From: Stenotrophomonas sp046736075
GTDB lineage: Bacteria; Pseudomonadota; Gammaproteobacteria; Xanthomonadales; Xanthomonadaceae
Assembly: GCF_046736075.1 (NCBI RefSeq)
Contig: NZ_CP177163.1
Location: forward strand, 3,286,001 to 3,350,000
DNA length: 64,000 nucleotides
Reading direction: 5' to 3'
The notes below the pieces were generated by a model, which was not told where the DNA came from, searched no databases, and saw only the letters and a program-made list of their open reading frames with translations. Each line of letters begins with the position of its first letter. Position 1 is the first letter of the stretch. Positions 1-7,856 of this stretch are shown here, in pieces. The position numbers and the translations under genes are program-made.

Positions 1-87
1 CGGCGCCCGCGTCGATCGATACCGTTGCTGCCTTCCGGCCCTGGCGGGATTTTCGACCTAGCGTCGCGAGGGGCCGACGGGGCCACC
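1..87 (-). ncRNA. ffs: 4.5S signal recognition particle RNA (partial, runs off the window start)
   Basis: Read on the minus strand, the segment opens near 87 with GGTGGCCCCGTCGGCCCC and reaches the hallmark SRP RNA apical loop GGGCCGGAAGGCAGCAACGG (complement of about 25-44). This is the Ffh-binding domain with the GGAA tetraloop and the AGCA symmetric loop. The RNA works with Ffh to target nascent membrane proteins. The 3' part lies outside the window, so the closing helix cannot be checked; the 5' end is inferred from the GC-rich start. Confidence 0.88.
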
Positions 88-271
88 ATAGAGACGTTCC
101 GCAGACAGGGCGATCAGGATCGGCCGCTGGTTGCTGGAGCTGCGCGACGGAACAGGTCCGGCAGTGCAGTCGCGCATTCTAGCGCATGCGCGGCACGCAG
201 TGCCAGACTGCCGAGTCTGAATCCCGTGTAGCCCGCTGCCCGGCAGACCGCCCATCGGGCGGGCAGGTGGG

Positions 272-284
272 TAAAATACGCTGC
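272..284 (+). promoter_or_regulatory. possible -10 element of the guanidinium exporter transcript
   Basis: TAAAAT at 272-277 is the only A/T-rich hexamer before the riboswitch and would place the transcription start near 284, four bases ahead of the first aptamer hairpin. No convincing -35 hexamer is seen. Assignment is from position only. Confidence 0.35.
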
Positions 285-287
285 ACA

Positions 288-350
288 GGAGGAACGACCT
301 CCCCCGCATCGGGCATTACTGACCAGGACGGCCTGGCCCCATCAAGGAGG
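288..350 (+). promoter_or_regulatory. guanidine-II (mini-ykkC) riboswitch
   Basis: Two small hairpins precede the exporter gene. Hairpin 1 is GGAGG (288-292), loop AACGA (293-297), CCTCC (298-302). Hairpin 2 is CCAGG (323-327), loop ACGG (328-331), CCTGG (332-336). Paired hairpins with ACGR loops are the signature of guanidine-II aptamers, which are known to lie upstream of Gdx/SugE exporters. The Shine-Dalgarno GGAGG (346-350) has the same sequence as the 5' arm of hairpin 1, so CCTCC (298-302) could pair with either: a translational switch that frees the ribosome site when guanidine stabilises hairpin 1. The first loop has one extra A compared with the consensus tetraloop. The function is inferred from motif and context. 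Confidence 0.8.
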
Positions 351-355
351 GCCGC

Positions 356-673
356 ATGGCCTGGATCTATCTGTTGGCAGCCGGTGTACTGGAAATTGTC
401 TGGGCGTTCGCGATGAAGCAGTCCGACGGTTTCAGCAAGCTCACTCCCTCGATCATCACCCTGGTCACCATGACTGCCAGTTTCTGGCTGTTGTCGCTGG
501 CCATGCGCACCTTGCCGCTGGGTACCGCCTATACGATCTGGACCGGCATCGGCGCGGTCGGCGCGTTCGTGGTCGGCATCGTCTTCCTCGGCGAGCAGGT
601 CAGCGCGATGCGGATCGGCGCGGCAGTGCTGATCGTCAGCGGGCTGGTGCTGATGAAGGTCTCGAGCGGCTGA
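356..673 (+). CDS. gdx: Guanidinium exporter, small multidrug resistance family (Gdx/SugE type)
   Basis: A 105-residue four-helix inner-membrane protein. Small multidrug resistance (SMR) transporters work as dual-topology dimers that exchange protons for cations. The essential glutamate is E13 in the first helix, with W16 close by, and the WTGIGAVGA segment (residues 62-70) matches the Gdx subtype, which exports guanidinium, rather than the EmrE drug-efflux subtype. The start is fixed by AAGGAGG at 344-350, five bases ahead of the ATG. The guanidine-II riboswitch directly upstream supports the same substrate and implies induction by guanidine. The gene appears to be monocistronic; the next gene is convergent. 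Substrate is inferred from subtype and riboswitch. Confidence 0.9.
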   Translation: MAWIYLLAAGVLEIVWAFAMKQSDGFSKLTPSIITLVTMTASFWLLSLAMRTLPLGTAYTIWTGIGAVGAFVVGIVFLGEQVSAMRIGAAVLIVSGLVLMKVSSG

Positions 674-738
674 GCCGTCAGCGGCCCGGGCCGTGGCCGT
701 CGGTCACGCCCCGGGTCACGGTGACGCCCAGGGCGGGT

Positions 739-1254
739 TCACCCGGCGGTCCAGCGGCCGCCGCCCTGGGTGCAACTGTCCGGCAGTCCGGCCAGGTCGT
801 CAGCAGCGCGCTCGTAGTAGTAGCCATCGAAGGCAAGGCCGAACAGCCCCGTGCAGCTGCCCTGCGACGGCGACGGGCAGGCATCCATGTAGCTGACCTG
901 GCCGGCCTTGCCGCCCATCTGCGCAGAGGTGGACGCCAACCCTTCGCAGATCTTCTTCAGCTCTGCCTCGCTCGAGGCGCCGCTGGACTGCACGCAGTCG
1001 CGGGAGCGGATGGTCTTGCCGAACAGCGTGAACTCACCGGCAATCATGCAGGCCCGGGGCGGCTGCGCCTGGCCTGGGGTGGTGTGGGTCACCGCTGCGT
1101 TGGGCGCCGGTGTGGCATCGGCCTGCGGAGTGCTGGCCTCCGGCGCTGGCGCTCCCGACGCAACCGGCGCGTCGGGGGCTGCCGGTTGCGTGCAGGCGGC
1201 CATGCCGACCGCGCAGGCCAGTACGAGGGCATACCGCGGAATCATCCGTGTCAT
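739..1254 (-). CDS. Hypothetical lipoprotein
   Basis: 171 residues with a lipoprotein signal peptide ending in the lipobox GMAAC, followed by an alanine/proline-rich linker (about residues 22-55) and a compact C-terminal region with several cysteines (ACM, RDC, KKIC, DAC, GSC, DSC), suggesting disulfide bonds in the periplasm. I do not recognise the family. The start at 1254 is preceded by AAGGAA at a good distance; a second ATG three codons on is possible. It lies convergent to gdx and downstream of the restriction gene, which ends 94 bases upstream. No function is assigned. Confidence 0.75.
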   Translation of the reverse strand: MTRMIPRYALVLACAVGMAACTQPAAPDAPVASGAPAPEASTPQADATPAPNAAVTHTTPGQAQPPRACMIAGEFTLFGKTIRSRDCVQSSGASSEAELKKICEGLASTSAQMGGKAGQVSYMDACPSPSQGSCTGLFGLAFDGYYYERAADDLAGLPDSCTQGGGRWTAG

Positions 1255-1348
1255 CGCGCATTCCTTGCAGTTGACTGAGCGGCTGATCCTGCCACAGGGA
1301 AGGGGCGACGCACCATTGCCCCACTTGGGGGGCATCCCCGCAGCCGGG

Positions 1349-2224
1349 CTAGTGTGCAGTGGCTCCAATGTAGGCAAGGAAGCGCAGTGCCGCGTCCTTG
1401 CCTTCAAACGAGGCCTCAACGCGGTCACCGTTGGAGTAACGCACGAGGATCTCGTACTTGCGGAACGCGCCTTCGTCGACCTTGCTCTGGTCATGCTCGG
1501 CAACGAACTGCGTTGCCGCATCCACGCCGGCGAACTCCCTTTCGGCACCGTGCAGTGGCATGACCATGACCTTGGATACGCCCCTGTCGATGGCCTTCTT
1601 CAGGTTGTCGAAGAATCCCTCCAGCTGCGTTTTATTGCTCCCGGTCAGGTGCGCTTTGAACGAGGCTCTCTTTTCGGGCGTGAGCGCTTCGATCTGTTCC
1701 ACGGCATGTGCGAATTGCTGATCCGGCGTGTCCTCATCGAATCGTGCGTCAATGCCAACGGAGGCGAATGCCTCAACAATCGAGTCATAGGGCATCAGGA
1801 TGGTCTCGAAGCCACAGCTGCGCATCTGCGCCAGCGACTCCTTGGTAAACACGCCCGCGAGAATGACGCCAAGGAAGGGCTTGTCCCAGTGGTGCTTTTC
1901 GGCGATCGGCATGACCGCACCCTGGATCTCCTGGGCTTTTGCGCGGGAGTGTTTCGTGTAGCGGCGCCAGGCCGCTTCAATGAAGGCGACGGGACGCCCA
2001 AGGACGTCATCGGTTCCGCCCGACTCGATGACGAAATCAAGGTCGTGGACGTTCTCGTAGCGGTCCTGCCAGCTGACCTTCGAACCCGAGCGCGCGGTGC
2101 GCTTGCCCTTCTTGTCCAGGTACAGTCCGCGCGTATCGCAGTACGTCTGGAGCTGCGGCAGGATGATCTCCTCCAGGAGGTCGCCGATGATCTGTCCAAA
2201 GCGGTGTGATGGAGATTTCGCCAC
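1349..2224 (-). CDS. Putative type II restriction endonuclease (PD-(D/E)xK-like)
   Basis: About 291 residues, second gene of a two-gene restriction-modification operon. The N-terminal half has a nuclease-like pattern: DLDFVIES (about residues 60-67), then AFIEAAWRRYTKHSRAKAQ, where acidic residues sit in two predicted strands as in PD-(D/E)xK enzymes. The usual lysine of the ExK motif appears as alanine (EAA), so the exact active site is uncertain. The reading frame runs up to TTG 2230, overlapping the methyltransferase stop, but GTG at 2224 is preferred because GAGGG lies six bases before it. The role follows mainly from the neighbouring methyltransferase; the cut site cannot be read from the sequence. 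Confidence 0.7.
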   Translation of the reverse strand: MAKSPSHRFGQIIGDLLEEIILPQLQTYCDTRGLYLDKKGKRTARSGSKVSWQDRYENVHDLDFVIESGGTDDVLGRPVAFIEAAWRRYTKHSRAKAQEIQGAVMPIAEKHHWDKPFLGVILAGVFTKESLAQMRSCGFETILMPYDSIVEAFASVGIDARFDEDTPDQQFAHAVEQIEALTPEKRASFKAHLTGSNKTQLEGFFDNLKKAIDRGVSKVMVMPLHGAEREFAGVDAATQFVAEHDQSKVDEGAFRKYEILVRYSNGDRVEASFEGKDAALRFLAYIGATAH

Positions 2225-2226
2225 AG

Positions 2227-3543
2227 TCAACCCTCAATCCATAGATGGCCTTCGTGCAAAGGCACGGTGTGTTTCCGGTTCTTCCACTTCGTGTTGCGGT
2301 CGCGCAGCTTTTCGAACGAGTACGAGGTGAAGCCTGCGGCTACCGCGAGGCGACCCAGCCATTCGTCGACAGGCACATAGACGCCGTAAGGCGCGGAGTC
2401 GCCGACCACAAAGCACATCCGCGCGCCGTCGCGGCAGGCGCGGCGAAGCATGGTGAACGTGGCCGCCATGTCGTAGAAATACGCCGCCACCATGATGTGG
2501 TAGGCCTTCTTGCCGCCTTTGCTGAGCCTGACCGTGGCGAGCTCGTTGCAGACCTCGCTTATCTCGCTGTGAATGGCTGACAGGCTGGGATGTGCAAGCA
2601 CGCTGGCCAGATCGACGCGGTCAGCCGCGGCGTGCTGGGAGCACGAACGGACGATGTGCTGACGAACGGCACCCTGCAGGTCGCCCCAGCCCTTGATCTC
2701 CCCCCAGAACATCATTTCCAGGCGGGTGGCATCCGCATAGTCGTAGTTGTTTGCATAGGGCGGGGAGGTCAGGACGAGATCGACGGAGCCGGGCTCGATC
2801 GGGATCTGCCCGTTGCGCGAATCGTGCGCGAACACACGGGCAGAGCCGCTCCATCCCTGTTCCTGGGCCGCGCGCATGTCCGCCGCCATCTGCTGCACCT
2901 TGGCATCGAATGCCACCCGTGGCTCCAGCACCTTGGCCTTCGACTTGTTGGGCAGGATGTACTGCCATTGCGCCGTACCCACGCCGCTGCAGACGCGAAG
3001 GATGCCCGTGATGGCCAGCCATACCAGACGTGCCGCCGCAGGATCGAGCGTGGCCGCCGCCGTGGTGTACCCGTTGCGCAGGGCATAGAGCTGGGCAAGC
3101 ACGTCAACGGCGTAGCACTTCTGCAGCAGATCGGGCGCACTCTGCGCCTCGGCGATCAGCGTTTCCCACGCGTCGAGATGCTTCTTTACCGTCTCGGCGG
3201 CGTCCAGGAACGCATCGCTGTCGCTGGGCCAGGACAGCTTGGCCTCGGCAATGCGATTCACGAACGGATGGCTCTCGAACCCGAACGCGGCCGCGCCGCA
3301 GCGCTCGGCCGCGACAAGCGTGGTGCCGGATCCTGCAAAGGGGTCAAGCACCGTGCACTGCTTGCCGCCGTGGGCATCGATGACGCTTTCCGCCCATTCA
3401 GCCGAGAAGCCCGCCGAATAACGGAACCAGCGGTGGACCGGCAGTCGCATGTTGTCGGTGAACGTTCCTGACCGGGCGGTCTGCAGCGGCTTCGCCTTCG
3501 GCCTGGCGGTAGGGGGGGGGGCGAACAGCAAGTGAGGCCTCAC
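2227..3543 (-). CDS. DNA methyltransferase (N4-cytosine/N6-adenine type) of a restriction-modification system
   Basis: An S-adenosylmethionine-dependent DNA methylase that would protect host DNA against the coupled nuclease. The AdoMet-binding motif is DPFAGSGTT and the catalytic motif is TSPPY; motif I precedes motif IV with about 190 residues between them, and SPPY (rather than DPPY) favours N4-cytosine methylation. The start is uncertain: no clear ribosome site is seen. GTG 3543 is chosen as the first start after the tRNA terminator that gives a typical N-terminus; TTG 3603 or a later ATG just before RLPVHRWFRYSAGFS are alternatives. A run of ten C (coding strand) lies at the eighth to tenth codons from GTG 3543. 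The gene sits directly downstream of tRNA-Ser, a common site of integration. It overlaps the nuclease gene region by translational coupling. Confidence 0.85.
   Translation of the reverse strand: MRPHLLFAPPPTARPKAKPLQTARSGTFTDNMRLPVHRWFRYSAGFSAEWAESVIDAHGGKQCTVLDPFAGSGTTLVAAERCGAAAFGFESHPFVNRIAEAKLSWPSDSDAFLDAAETVKKHLDAWETLIAEAQSAPDLLQKCYAVDVLAQLYALRNGYTTAAATLDPAAARLVWLAITGILRVCSGVGTAQWQYILPNKSKAKVLEPRVAFDAKVQQMAADMRAAQEQGWSGSARVFAHDSRNGQIPIEPGSVDLVLTSPPYANNYDYADATRLEMMFWGEIKGWGDLQGAVRQHIVRSCSQHAAADRVDLASVLAHPSLSAIHSEISEVCNELATVRLSKGGKKAYHIMVAAYFYDMAATFTMLRRACRDGARMCFVVGDSAPYGVYVPVDEWLGRLAVAAGFTSYSFEKLRDRNTKWKNRKHTVPLHEGHLWIEG
3512..3521. repeat. Homopolymer of ten G (C on the coding strand) at the 5' end of the methyltransferase gene
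   Basis: Ten consecutive G on the plus strand, read as GCC-CCC-CCC-CCT (Ala-Pro-Pro-Pro) in the methyltransferase. Tracts of this length slip during replication and act as phase-variation switches in some restriction-modification genes of other bacteria. Here a change of one base would shift the frame if translation starts upstream of the tract. Phase variation is an inference. Confidence 0.8.
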
Positions 3544-3633
3544 GTGTATGCGATGGGGGGATGGTAACGTCGAGACGACTGACGCCGCCAAAGAATCGCG
3601 CAACGGCGTCGCGGCGGCTGAGATCGAACGGTC

Positions 3634-3668
3634 GAAAAGCAGAAAGGCCGCCCGAAGGCGGCCTTTCT
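3634..3668 (-). terminator. Rho-independent terminator after tRNA-Ser
   Basis: On the minus strand AGAAAGGCCGCC - TTCG - GGCGGCCTTTCT is a perfect 12-bp stem with a UUCG loop, followed by GCTTTT. It lies 9 bases beyond the tRNA CCA end and separates the tRNA transcript from the restriction-modification operon. Confidence 0.9.
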
Positions 3669-3677
3669 ACGTTTGTC

Positions 3678-3770
3678 TGGCGGAGAGAGGGGGATTCGAA
3701 CCCCCGAAGCGCGGTTTAGACGCTTACACACTTTCCAGGCGTGCTCCTTCAACCACTCGGACACCTCTCC
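3678..3770 (-). tRNA. tRNA-Ser (anticodon GGA)
   Basis: 93 bases including an encoded CCA (complement of 3678-3680). The acceptor stem is GGAGAGG/TCTCTCC with one G-T pair, the anticodon arm reads CCTGGAAAG with anticodon GGA, there is a long variable arm typical of tRNA-Ser, and the T arm contains GGTTCGAATCC. It reads UCC and UCU serine codons. A promoter lies upstream (about 3805-3833) and a terminator downstream. The restriction-modification genes follow on its 3' side. Confidence 0.96.
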
Positions 3771-3804
3771 GGACCTGCGGCAACAACCCGCTGCAGGGGC
3801 GCAA

Positions 3805-3833
3805 ATTCTAGCGGGGGAATCCCGATCGCACAA
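3805..3833 (-). promoter_or_regulatory. Probable sigma-70 promoter for tRNA-Ser
   Basis: On the minus strand TTGTGC (complement of 3828-3833), a 17-base spacer and TAGAAT (complement of 3805-3810). The predicted start is about 27 bases ahead of the tRNA 5' end. Confidence 0.6.
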
Positions 3834-3906
3834 GCGGCACGACGCAGGGGGCAGGGGGGCTGGACAGGCGTGGCACAATGGACGTCCCGATGAAGACGGT
3901 GGCCTG

Positions 3907-5841
3907 ATGTCCTATCTCGTCCTTGCCCGCAAGTGGCGTCCGAAGCGTTTTGCCGAGCTGGTGGGCCAGGAACACGTGGTCCGCGCGCTCAGCAATGCGC
4001 TGGACAGCGGCCGTGTGCACCATGCGTTTCTGTTTACCGGCACCCGCGGGGTGGGCAAGACCACCATCGCGCGTATTTTCGCCAAGTCGCTGAACTGCGA
4101 GCAGGGCACCAGCGCCGACCCGTGCGGCCAGTGCCCGGCCTGCCTGGACATCGATTCGGGTCGCTACATCGACCTGCTGGAGATCGATGCGGCGTCCAAT
4201 ACCGGTGTCGATGACGTCCGCGAGGTGATCGAGAACGCCCAGTACATGCCCTCGCGTGGCAAGTACAAGGTCTACCTGATCGACGAAGTGCACATGCTGT
4301 CCAAGGCCGCGTTCAACGCGCTGCTGAAGACGCTGGAAGAGCCGCCGGAGCACGTGAAGTTCCTGCTGGCCACCACCGATCCGCAGAAGCTGCCGGTGAC
4401 GGTGCTGTCGCGCTGCCTGCAGTTCAACCTCAAGCGGCTCGACGAGGACCAGATCCAGGGGCAGATGACCCGGATTCTGGCCGCTGAAGAGATCGAATCG
4501 GACCCGAGCGCGATCGTCCAGCTGGCCAAGGCCGCCGATGGCAGCCTGCGCGACGGCCTGTCGCTGCTGGACCAGGCCATCGCCTACGCCGGCGGCGCGC
4601 TGCGCGAGGACGTGGTGCGCACGATGCTGGGCACGGTCGACCGTACCCAGGTGGCCGCCATGCTCGATGCGCTGGCCGACGGCGACGGCCCCCGGCTGTT
4701 GCAGGTGGTGGCCCTGCTGGCGGAATTCTCGCCGGACTGGGGTGGCGTGCTGGAAGCGCTGGCCGAAGGCCTGCACCGCATCCAGGTGCAGCAGCTGGTC
4801 CCGGGCGCACCGGCGGCGGGCGAGGGCATCGATGCGGTGGCCTTCGCCGAGCGCCTGCGGCCGGAAGTGGTGCAGCTCTGGTATCAGATGGCGCTGAACG
4901 GGCGCCGCGATCTGTATCTGGCGCCCAGTCCGCGCGCCGGGTTTGAAATGGCCGTGCTGCGCATGCTGGCATTCCGCCCGGCGGCTGCCGTGCCGCCGGT
5001 GCCGCGTGATCCCGGCACCGGCACCGACGTGGGCAGCAGGGAGGGCAGCGGCAGCGGCCACGGTGTTGGTTCGGTCGCTGCGGCAGCCGCCGCGCCGGCA
5101 CCCGCGCCGGTAGCCGCCGCGCCTGCCGCACCGAAGGCCGCTCCCGCCGTGGAGCCGCCGGCACCGGCACCGGCCCCCGCGCCTGCCCCGCCCAAGCCCG
5201 CAGCACCGGCCGTGGTCGCCGATCCGGACGACCTGCCGCCGTGGCACCAGGACGGCGCCGCCGACGACCGCGACGAAGCCCTGGCTGCGGAAATGGCCAC
5301 GCCCGATGCGGCGATGGTCGCGCCGTGGGAAGCGCCGCCTGAACGACCGGCACCGCCGGCCCCCGCACCGCAGCGCCCGCAGGGGATTGCGATTGCCCCA
5401 ACCGTGGCCGACGCTCCGGTGGCCGCCGCCGCCCCGGGTGCCCCGATCACCCTGGCCAGCGCCGAGGCCTGGCTGGAACTGGTGGCCCAGAGCCAGCTCA
5501 ATGGGCCGTCGCGGCAGCTCGCGGCGCATGCGGCGTTCATCGGCTATCAACGCGGCGTCTTGAAACTGGCGGTATCGCCCGGATTTGAGTATCTGTGTTC
5601 GGACCGCTCGCTGGCGGCGCTGACCGACGCCCTGACCGGTCCGCTGGGTCAGGCGCCGAAGATCGTCATCGAAGCCGGTGGCGCGGAGGCCGAAACGCTG
5701 CACCAGCGTTCGGACCGCCAGCGCGGCGAACGACAACAGGCGGCCGAAGCCGTTTTCATGGCCGATCCGGACGTGCAGTTGCTGGTCCAGCAACACGGCG
5801 CCCGGGTCGTGACCGATTCCATCCGACCCTTTGATGAGTAA
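3907..5841 (+). CDS. dnaX: DNA polymerase III subunits gamma and tau
   Basis: 644 residues; the clamp-loader ATPase of the replicative polymerase. Visible in order: Walker A GTRGVGKT (45-52), the zinc-binding cysteines C64, C73, C76 and C79, Walker B LIDEVH (125-129), and the sensor region LSRC (168-170). A long alanine/proline-rich linker (about residues 390-470) joins the ATPase to a C-terminal tau domain that contacts DnaB and the polymerase alpha subunit. The ATG at 3907 begins the family's typical N-terminus, MSYLVLARKWRP; the ribosome site is weak. No A-rich slippery site for making gamma by frameshifting was seen, so a separate gamma form is not supported here. It is followed six bases on by ybaB and then recR, the classic dnaX-ybaB-recR arrangement. 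Confidence 0.97.
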   Translation: MSYLVLARKWRPKRFAELVGQEHVVRALSNALDSGRVHHAFLFTGTRGVGKTTIARIFAKSLNCEQGTSADPCGQCPACLDIDSGRYIDLLEIDAASNTGVDDVREVIENAQYMPSRGKYKVYLIDEVHMLSKAAFNALLKTLEEPPEHVKFLLATTDPQKLPVTVLSRCLQFNLKRLDEDQIQGQMTRILAAEEIESDPSAIVQLAKAADGSLRDGLSLLDQAIAYAGGALREDVVRTMLGTVDRTQVAAMLDALADGDGPRLLQVVALLAEFSPDWGGVLEALAEGLHRIQVQQLVPGAPAAGEGIDAVAFAERLRPEVVQLWYQMALNGRRDLYLAPSPRAGFEMAVLRMLAFRPAAAVPPVPRDPGTGTDVGSREGSGSGHGVGSVAAAAAAPAPAPVAAAPAAPKAAPAVEPPAPAPAPAPAPPKPAAPAVVADPDDLPPWHQDGAADDRDEALAAEMATPDAAMVAPWEAPPERPAPPAPAPQRPQGIAIAPTVADAPVAAAAPGAPITLASAEAWLELVAQSQLNGPSRQLAAHAAFIGYQRGVLKLAVSPGFEYLCSDRSLAALTDALTGPLGQAPKIVIEAGGAEAETLHQRSDRQRGERQQAAEAVFMADPDVQLLVQQHGARVVTDSIRPFDE

Positions 5842-5847
5842 CGAACC

Positions 5848-6168
5848 ATGCGTGGCAATATCGCCCAACTGATGCAGCAGGCCCAGAAAATGCAGGAAAA
5901 CCTGCAGAAGGCCCAGGAAGACCTCGCCAAGCTGGAAGTGACCGGCAGTGCCGGCGGCGGCATGGTCAGCGTGACCCTGACCGGTGCCAAGGAGTGCCGC
6001 AAGGTGCGCATCGACCCGGCTGTGCTGGCCGATCCGGAAATGGCCGAAGACCTGATCGCGGCGGCCTTCAACGATGCCTCCAACAAGATCGACGCCGAAT
6101 CCAAGAACCGCATGGGCTCGGCCACGGCCGGCATGCAGCTGCCCCCGGGCATGAAGCTGCCGTTCTGA
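5848..6168 (+). CDS. ybaB: Nucleoid-associated protein YbaB/EbfC
   Basis: 106 residues, the usual family length. A glutamine-rich N-terminal helix (residues 1-30, MQQAQKMQENLQKAQEDL) precedes the compact beta domain with GGGMVSVTLTG. YbaB dimers bind DNA as tweezer-like clamps and are associated with the nucleoid. The gene sits between dnaX and recR, as in most proteobacteria, and probably shares the dnaX transcript because only six bases separate them. Confidence 0.95.
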   Translation: MRGNIAQLMQQAQKMQENLQKAQEDLAKLEVTGSAGGGMVSVTLTGAKECRKVRIDPAVLADPEMAEDLIAAAFNDASNKIDAESKNRMGSATAGMQLPPGMKLPF

Positions 6169-6215
6169 TTCCGGCGCCGGCGCCGGCCCTGCCTGGCGTC
6201 CCGCGTTGCCTGCGC

Positions 6216-6237
6216 CGCGAAGCCCCCGGGCTTCGCG
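6216..6237 (+). other. Perfect hairpin between ybaB and recR
   Basis: CGCGAAGCCC - CC - GGGCTTCGCG is a perfect 10-bp stem, followed by CGTTCGTTT. It lacks a real U run, so it is either a weak attenuator or an RNA-stabilising structure within the dnaX-ybaB-recR transcript. Confidence 0.5.
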
Positions 6238-6265
6238 CGTTCGTTTCTGAAGTGAGTGCGCCGCC

Positions 6266-6865
6266 ATGAGCCTGCCCCTGCTCGAACAACTGATCGAGGC
6301 CTTCCGGGTGCTGCCCGGCGTGGGCCAGAAGACTGCACAGCGCATGGCCTACCACGTGCTGGAGCGGGAACGTGATGGCGGGCAGCGCCTGTCGGAGGTG
6401 TTGGCGCAGGCGATCGAGCGGATCGGGCATTGCGTGCAATGCCGCGATTTCAGTGAAAGCGAGCTCTGCACGGTCTGCGCCAATGGCAGCCGCGAGCGCC
6501 AGCAGCTGTGCGCGGTGGAGTCGCCGGCCGACCGCCTGGCGATCGAACACGCCACCGGCTTCCGCGGCGTGTACTTCGTGCTGCAGGGCCGGTTGTCGCC
6601 CCTGGATGGCATCGGCCCGCGCGAGCTCGGGCTGGACCAGCTCGACGCGCGCCTGAAGCAGGGCGAGGTGCAGGAGCTGATCATCGCCACCAGCGCCACG
6701 GTGGAGGGCGAGGCCACGGCCCACTATCTGGCGCAGCTGGCGCGCACGCACAAGGTGCGGCCCAGCCGCCTGGCCCAAGGGCTGCCGTTGGGCGGTGAAC
6801 TGGAGTACGTGGACCGCGGCACGCTGTCGCACGCCTTCGGCACGCGCACCGACATCCAGGAATGA
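6266..6865 (+). CDS. recR: Recombination mediator RecR
   Basis: 199 residues, standard length. RecR with RecO loads RecA onto gapped single-stranded DNA. Visible: the N-terminal helix-hairpin-helix LPGVGQKTAQRMA (16-28), a four-cysteine zinc finger (C56, C59, C68, C71) and a Toprim domain from about residue 80 (VESPADRLAIE, then LSPLDGIGP). The ATG follows GTGAGTGCGCCGCC with only a weak ribosome site. It is the third gene of the dnaX-ybaB-recR group. Confidence 0.97.
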   Translation: MSLPLLEQLIEAFRVLPGVGQKTAQRMAYHVLERERDGGQRLSEVLAQAIERIGHCVQCRDFSESELCTVCANGSRERQQLCAVESPADRLAIEHATGFRGVYFVLQGRLSPLDGIGPRELGLDQLDARLKQGEVQELIIATSATVEGEATAHYLAQLARTHKVRPSRLAQGLPLGGELEYVDRGTLSHAFGTRTDIQE

Positions 6866-6938
6866 GGTCGCGCGGCAAGGGTCGAATCCGGCGGCGCATC
6901 CGCGCTACTCTCCAGGGCCCTGTTCGTTACGGTGCCCC

Positions 6939-7289
6939 ATGAGCAACGACACCCTGTTCGGCAAGATCATCCGCCGCGAGATTCCCGCCACCATCGTCTA
7001 TGAAGACGACGAGGTGCTGGCCTTCAAGGACATCGCACCGCAGGCGCCGGTGCACGTGCTGTTCATTCCGAAGAACGAGGCGATTCCGACGCTGGACGAT
7101 GTGCAGCCGTCGCAGGCGCACCTGATCGGCAAGCTGGCGCTGGCCGCCGCCGAATACGCGCGCCGCGAAGGGTTCGCCGAGAACGGCTACCGCATCGTCA
7201 TGAACTGCCGGGGCGATGCCGGGCAGACCGTGTACCACATCCACCTGCATCTGCTCGCCGGCGCGCCGCTGGGGCATTTCGGGGCATGA
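6939..7289 (+). CDS. HIT family nucleotide hydrolase (HinT-like)
   Basis: 116 residues with the histidine triad HIHLHLL at residues 100-106 (H100, H102, H104) and the family's N-terminal DTLFGKIIRREIPA. HinT-type enzymes hydrolyse adenosine phosphoramidates such as lysyl-AMP. It lies 73 bases after recR on the same strand. A strong bidirectional terminator follows immediately. The symbol hinT would fit but the exact substrate is not shown. Confidence 0.93.
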   Translation: MSNDTLFGKIIRREIPATIVYEDDEVLAFKDIAPQAPVHVLFIPKNEAIPTLDDVQPSQAHLIGKLALAAAEYARREGFAENGYRIVMNCRGDAGQTVYHIHLHLLAGAPLGHFGA

Positions 7290-7290
7290 A

Positions 7291-7320
7291 AAAACGCCAC
7301 CCTGGGGTGGCGTTTTTTTT
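7291..7320. terminator. Bidirectional rho-independent terminator
   Basis: AACGCCACC - CTGG - GGTGGCGTT with A run before and eight T after (7313-7320). It lies between the HIT gene and the convergent slp-like gene and can serve both. Confidence 0.93.
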
Positions 7321-7331
7321 ACTGCGTTCTC

Positions 7332-7856
7332 TTACCACCAGCCCCAGCCGCGGTAGCCCCAGCCTGGGCCCCATGCCGGGCCCCACGGGCCGTAGGGATA
7401 GGCCGGCACGACGTCGACCTGGCGCTGTTCCGGCCACAGGTAGATCACGTCCGCGTTGATCTTCGGCAGGCGGTAGTCGTACTCGCCGATGCGGGTGTTC
7501 TGGTAGCCGTCGATCTTGCCGATGAAGGTCACGTCGCGGCCCGGCTCGAACACGGCCGGATCGTAGAAACCGGCGCGGCAGGCGATGAAGCGGCCGTCGC
7601 TGGCATCGGAGGAGGTGGTGCTCGGGCGGCCGCTGCCGTTGAGCGGGCGCGAGATCATCTGGAAGCAGGTCTCACCCTGGCCCGGCGTGGTTTCGATGAT
7701 GCGCCCGCCCCAGCGGACGGGCGTGCCGACCTGCTGGGTAGCCACCGAGTCGCGCGGGGTGACGACGCTGAACTGTCCCTGCAGCGGTTTGGGTGCGGTT
7801 GCACAGGCGGCCAGTGCCAGAGAGGCGGCCAGGGGAAGCAGCAGTTGGATCTTCAT
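7332..7856 (-). CDS. Slp-family outer-membrane lipoprotein
   Basis: 174 residues with a signal peptide and lipobox LAAC (cysteine near residue 18). The domain continues PVRWGGRIIETTPGQGETCF, typical of the Slp/YeaY family (starvation lipoproteins), and the tail is rich in Tyr, Pro, Trp and Gly. The function of the family is not well defined; members are outer-membrane attached and respond to stress. ATG 7856 overlaps the stop of the upstream transglutaminase gene by four bases, so it is the last gene of the moxR operon. Confidence 0.85.
   Translation of the reverse strand: MKIQLLLPLAASLALAACATAPKPLQGQFSVVTPRDSVATQQVGTPVRWGGRIIETTPGQGETCFQMISRPLNGSGRPSTTSSDASDGRFIACRAGFYDPAVFEPGRDVTFIGKIDGYQNTRIGEYDYRLPKINADVIYLWPEQRQVDVVPAYPYGPWGPAWGPGWGYRGWGWW

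Noticed and set aside
25..231. Small frames across the first 230 bases
   Set aside because: They overlap the SRP RNA on the other strand and lack ribosome sites.
5030..5250. Programmed frameshift signal in dnaX
   Set aside because: No A-rich slippery heptamer is present in the region between the ATPase and tau domains.
3808..6345. Long minus-strand frame opposite dnaX-ybaB
   Set aside because: Antisense shadow; dnaX and ybaB are certain.
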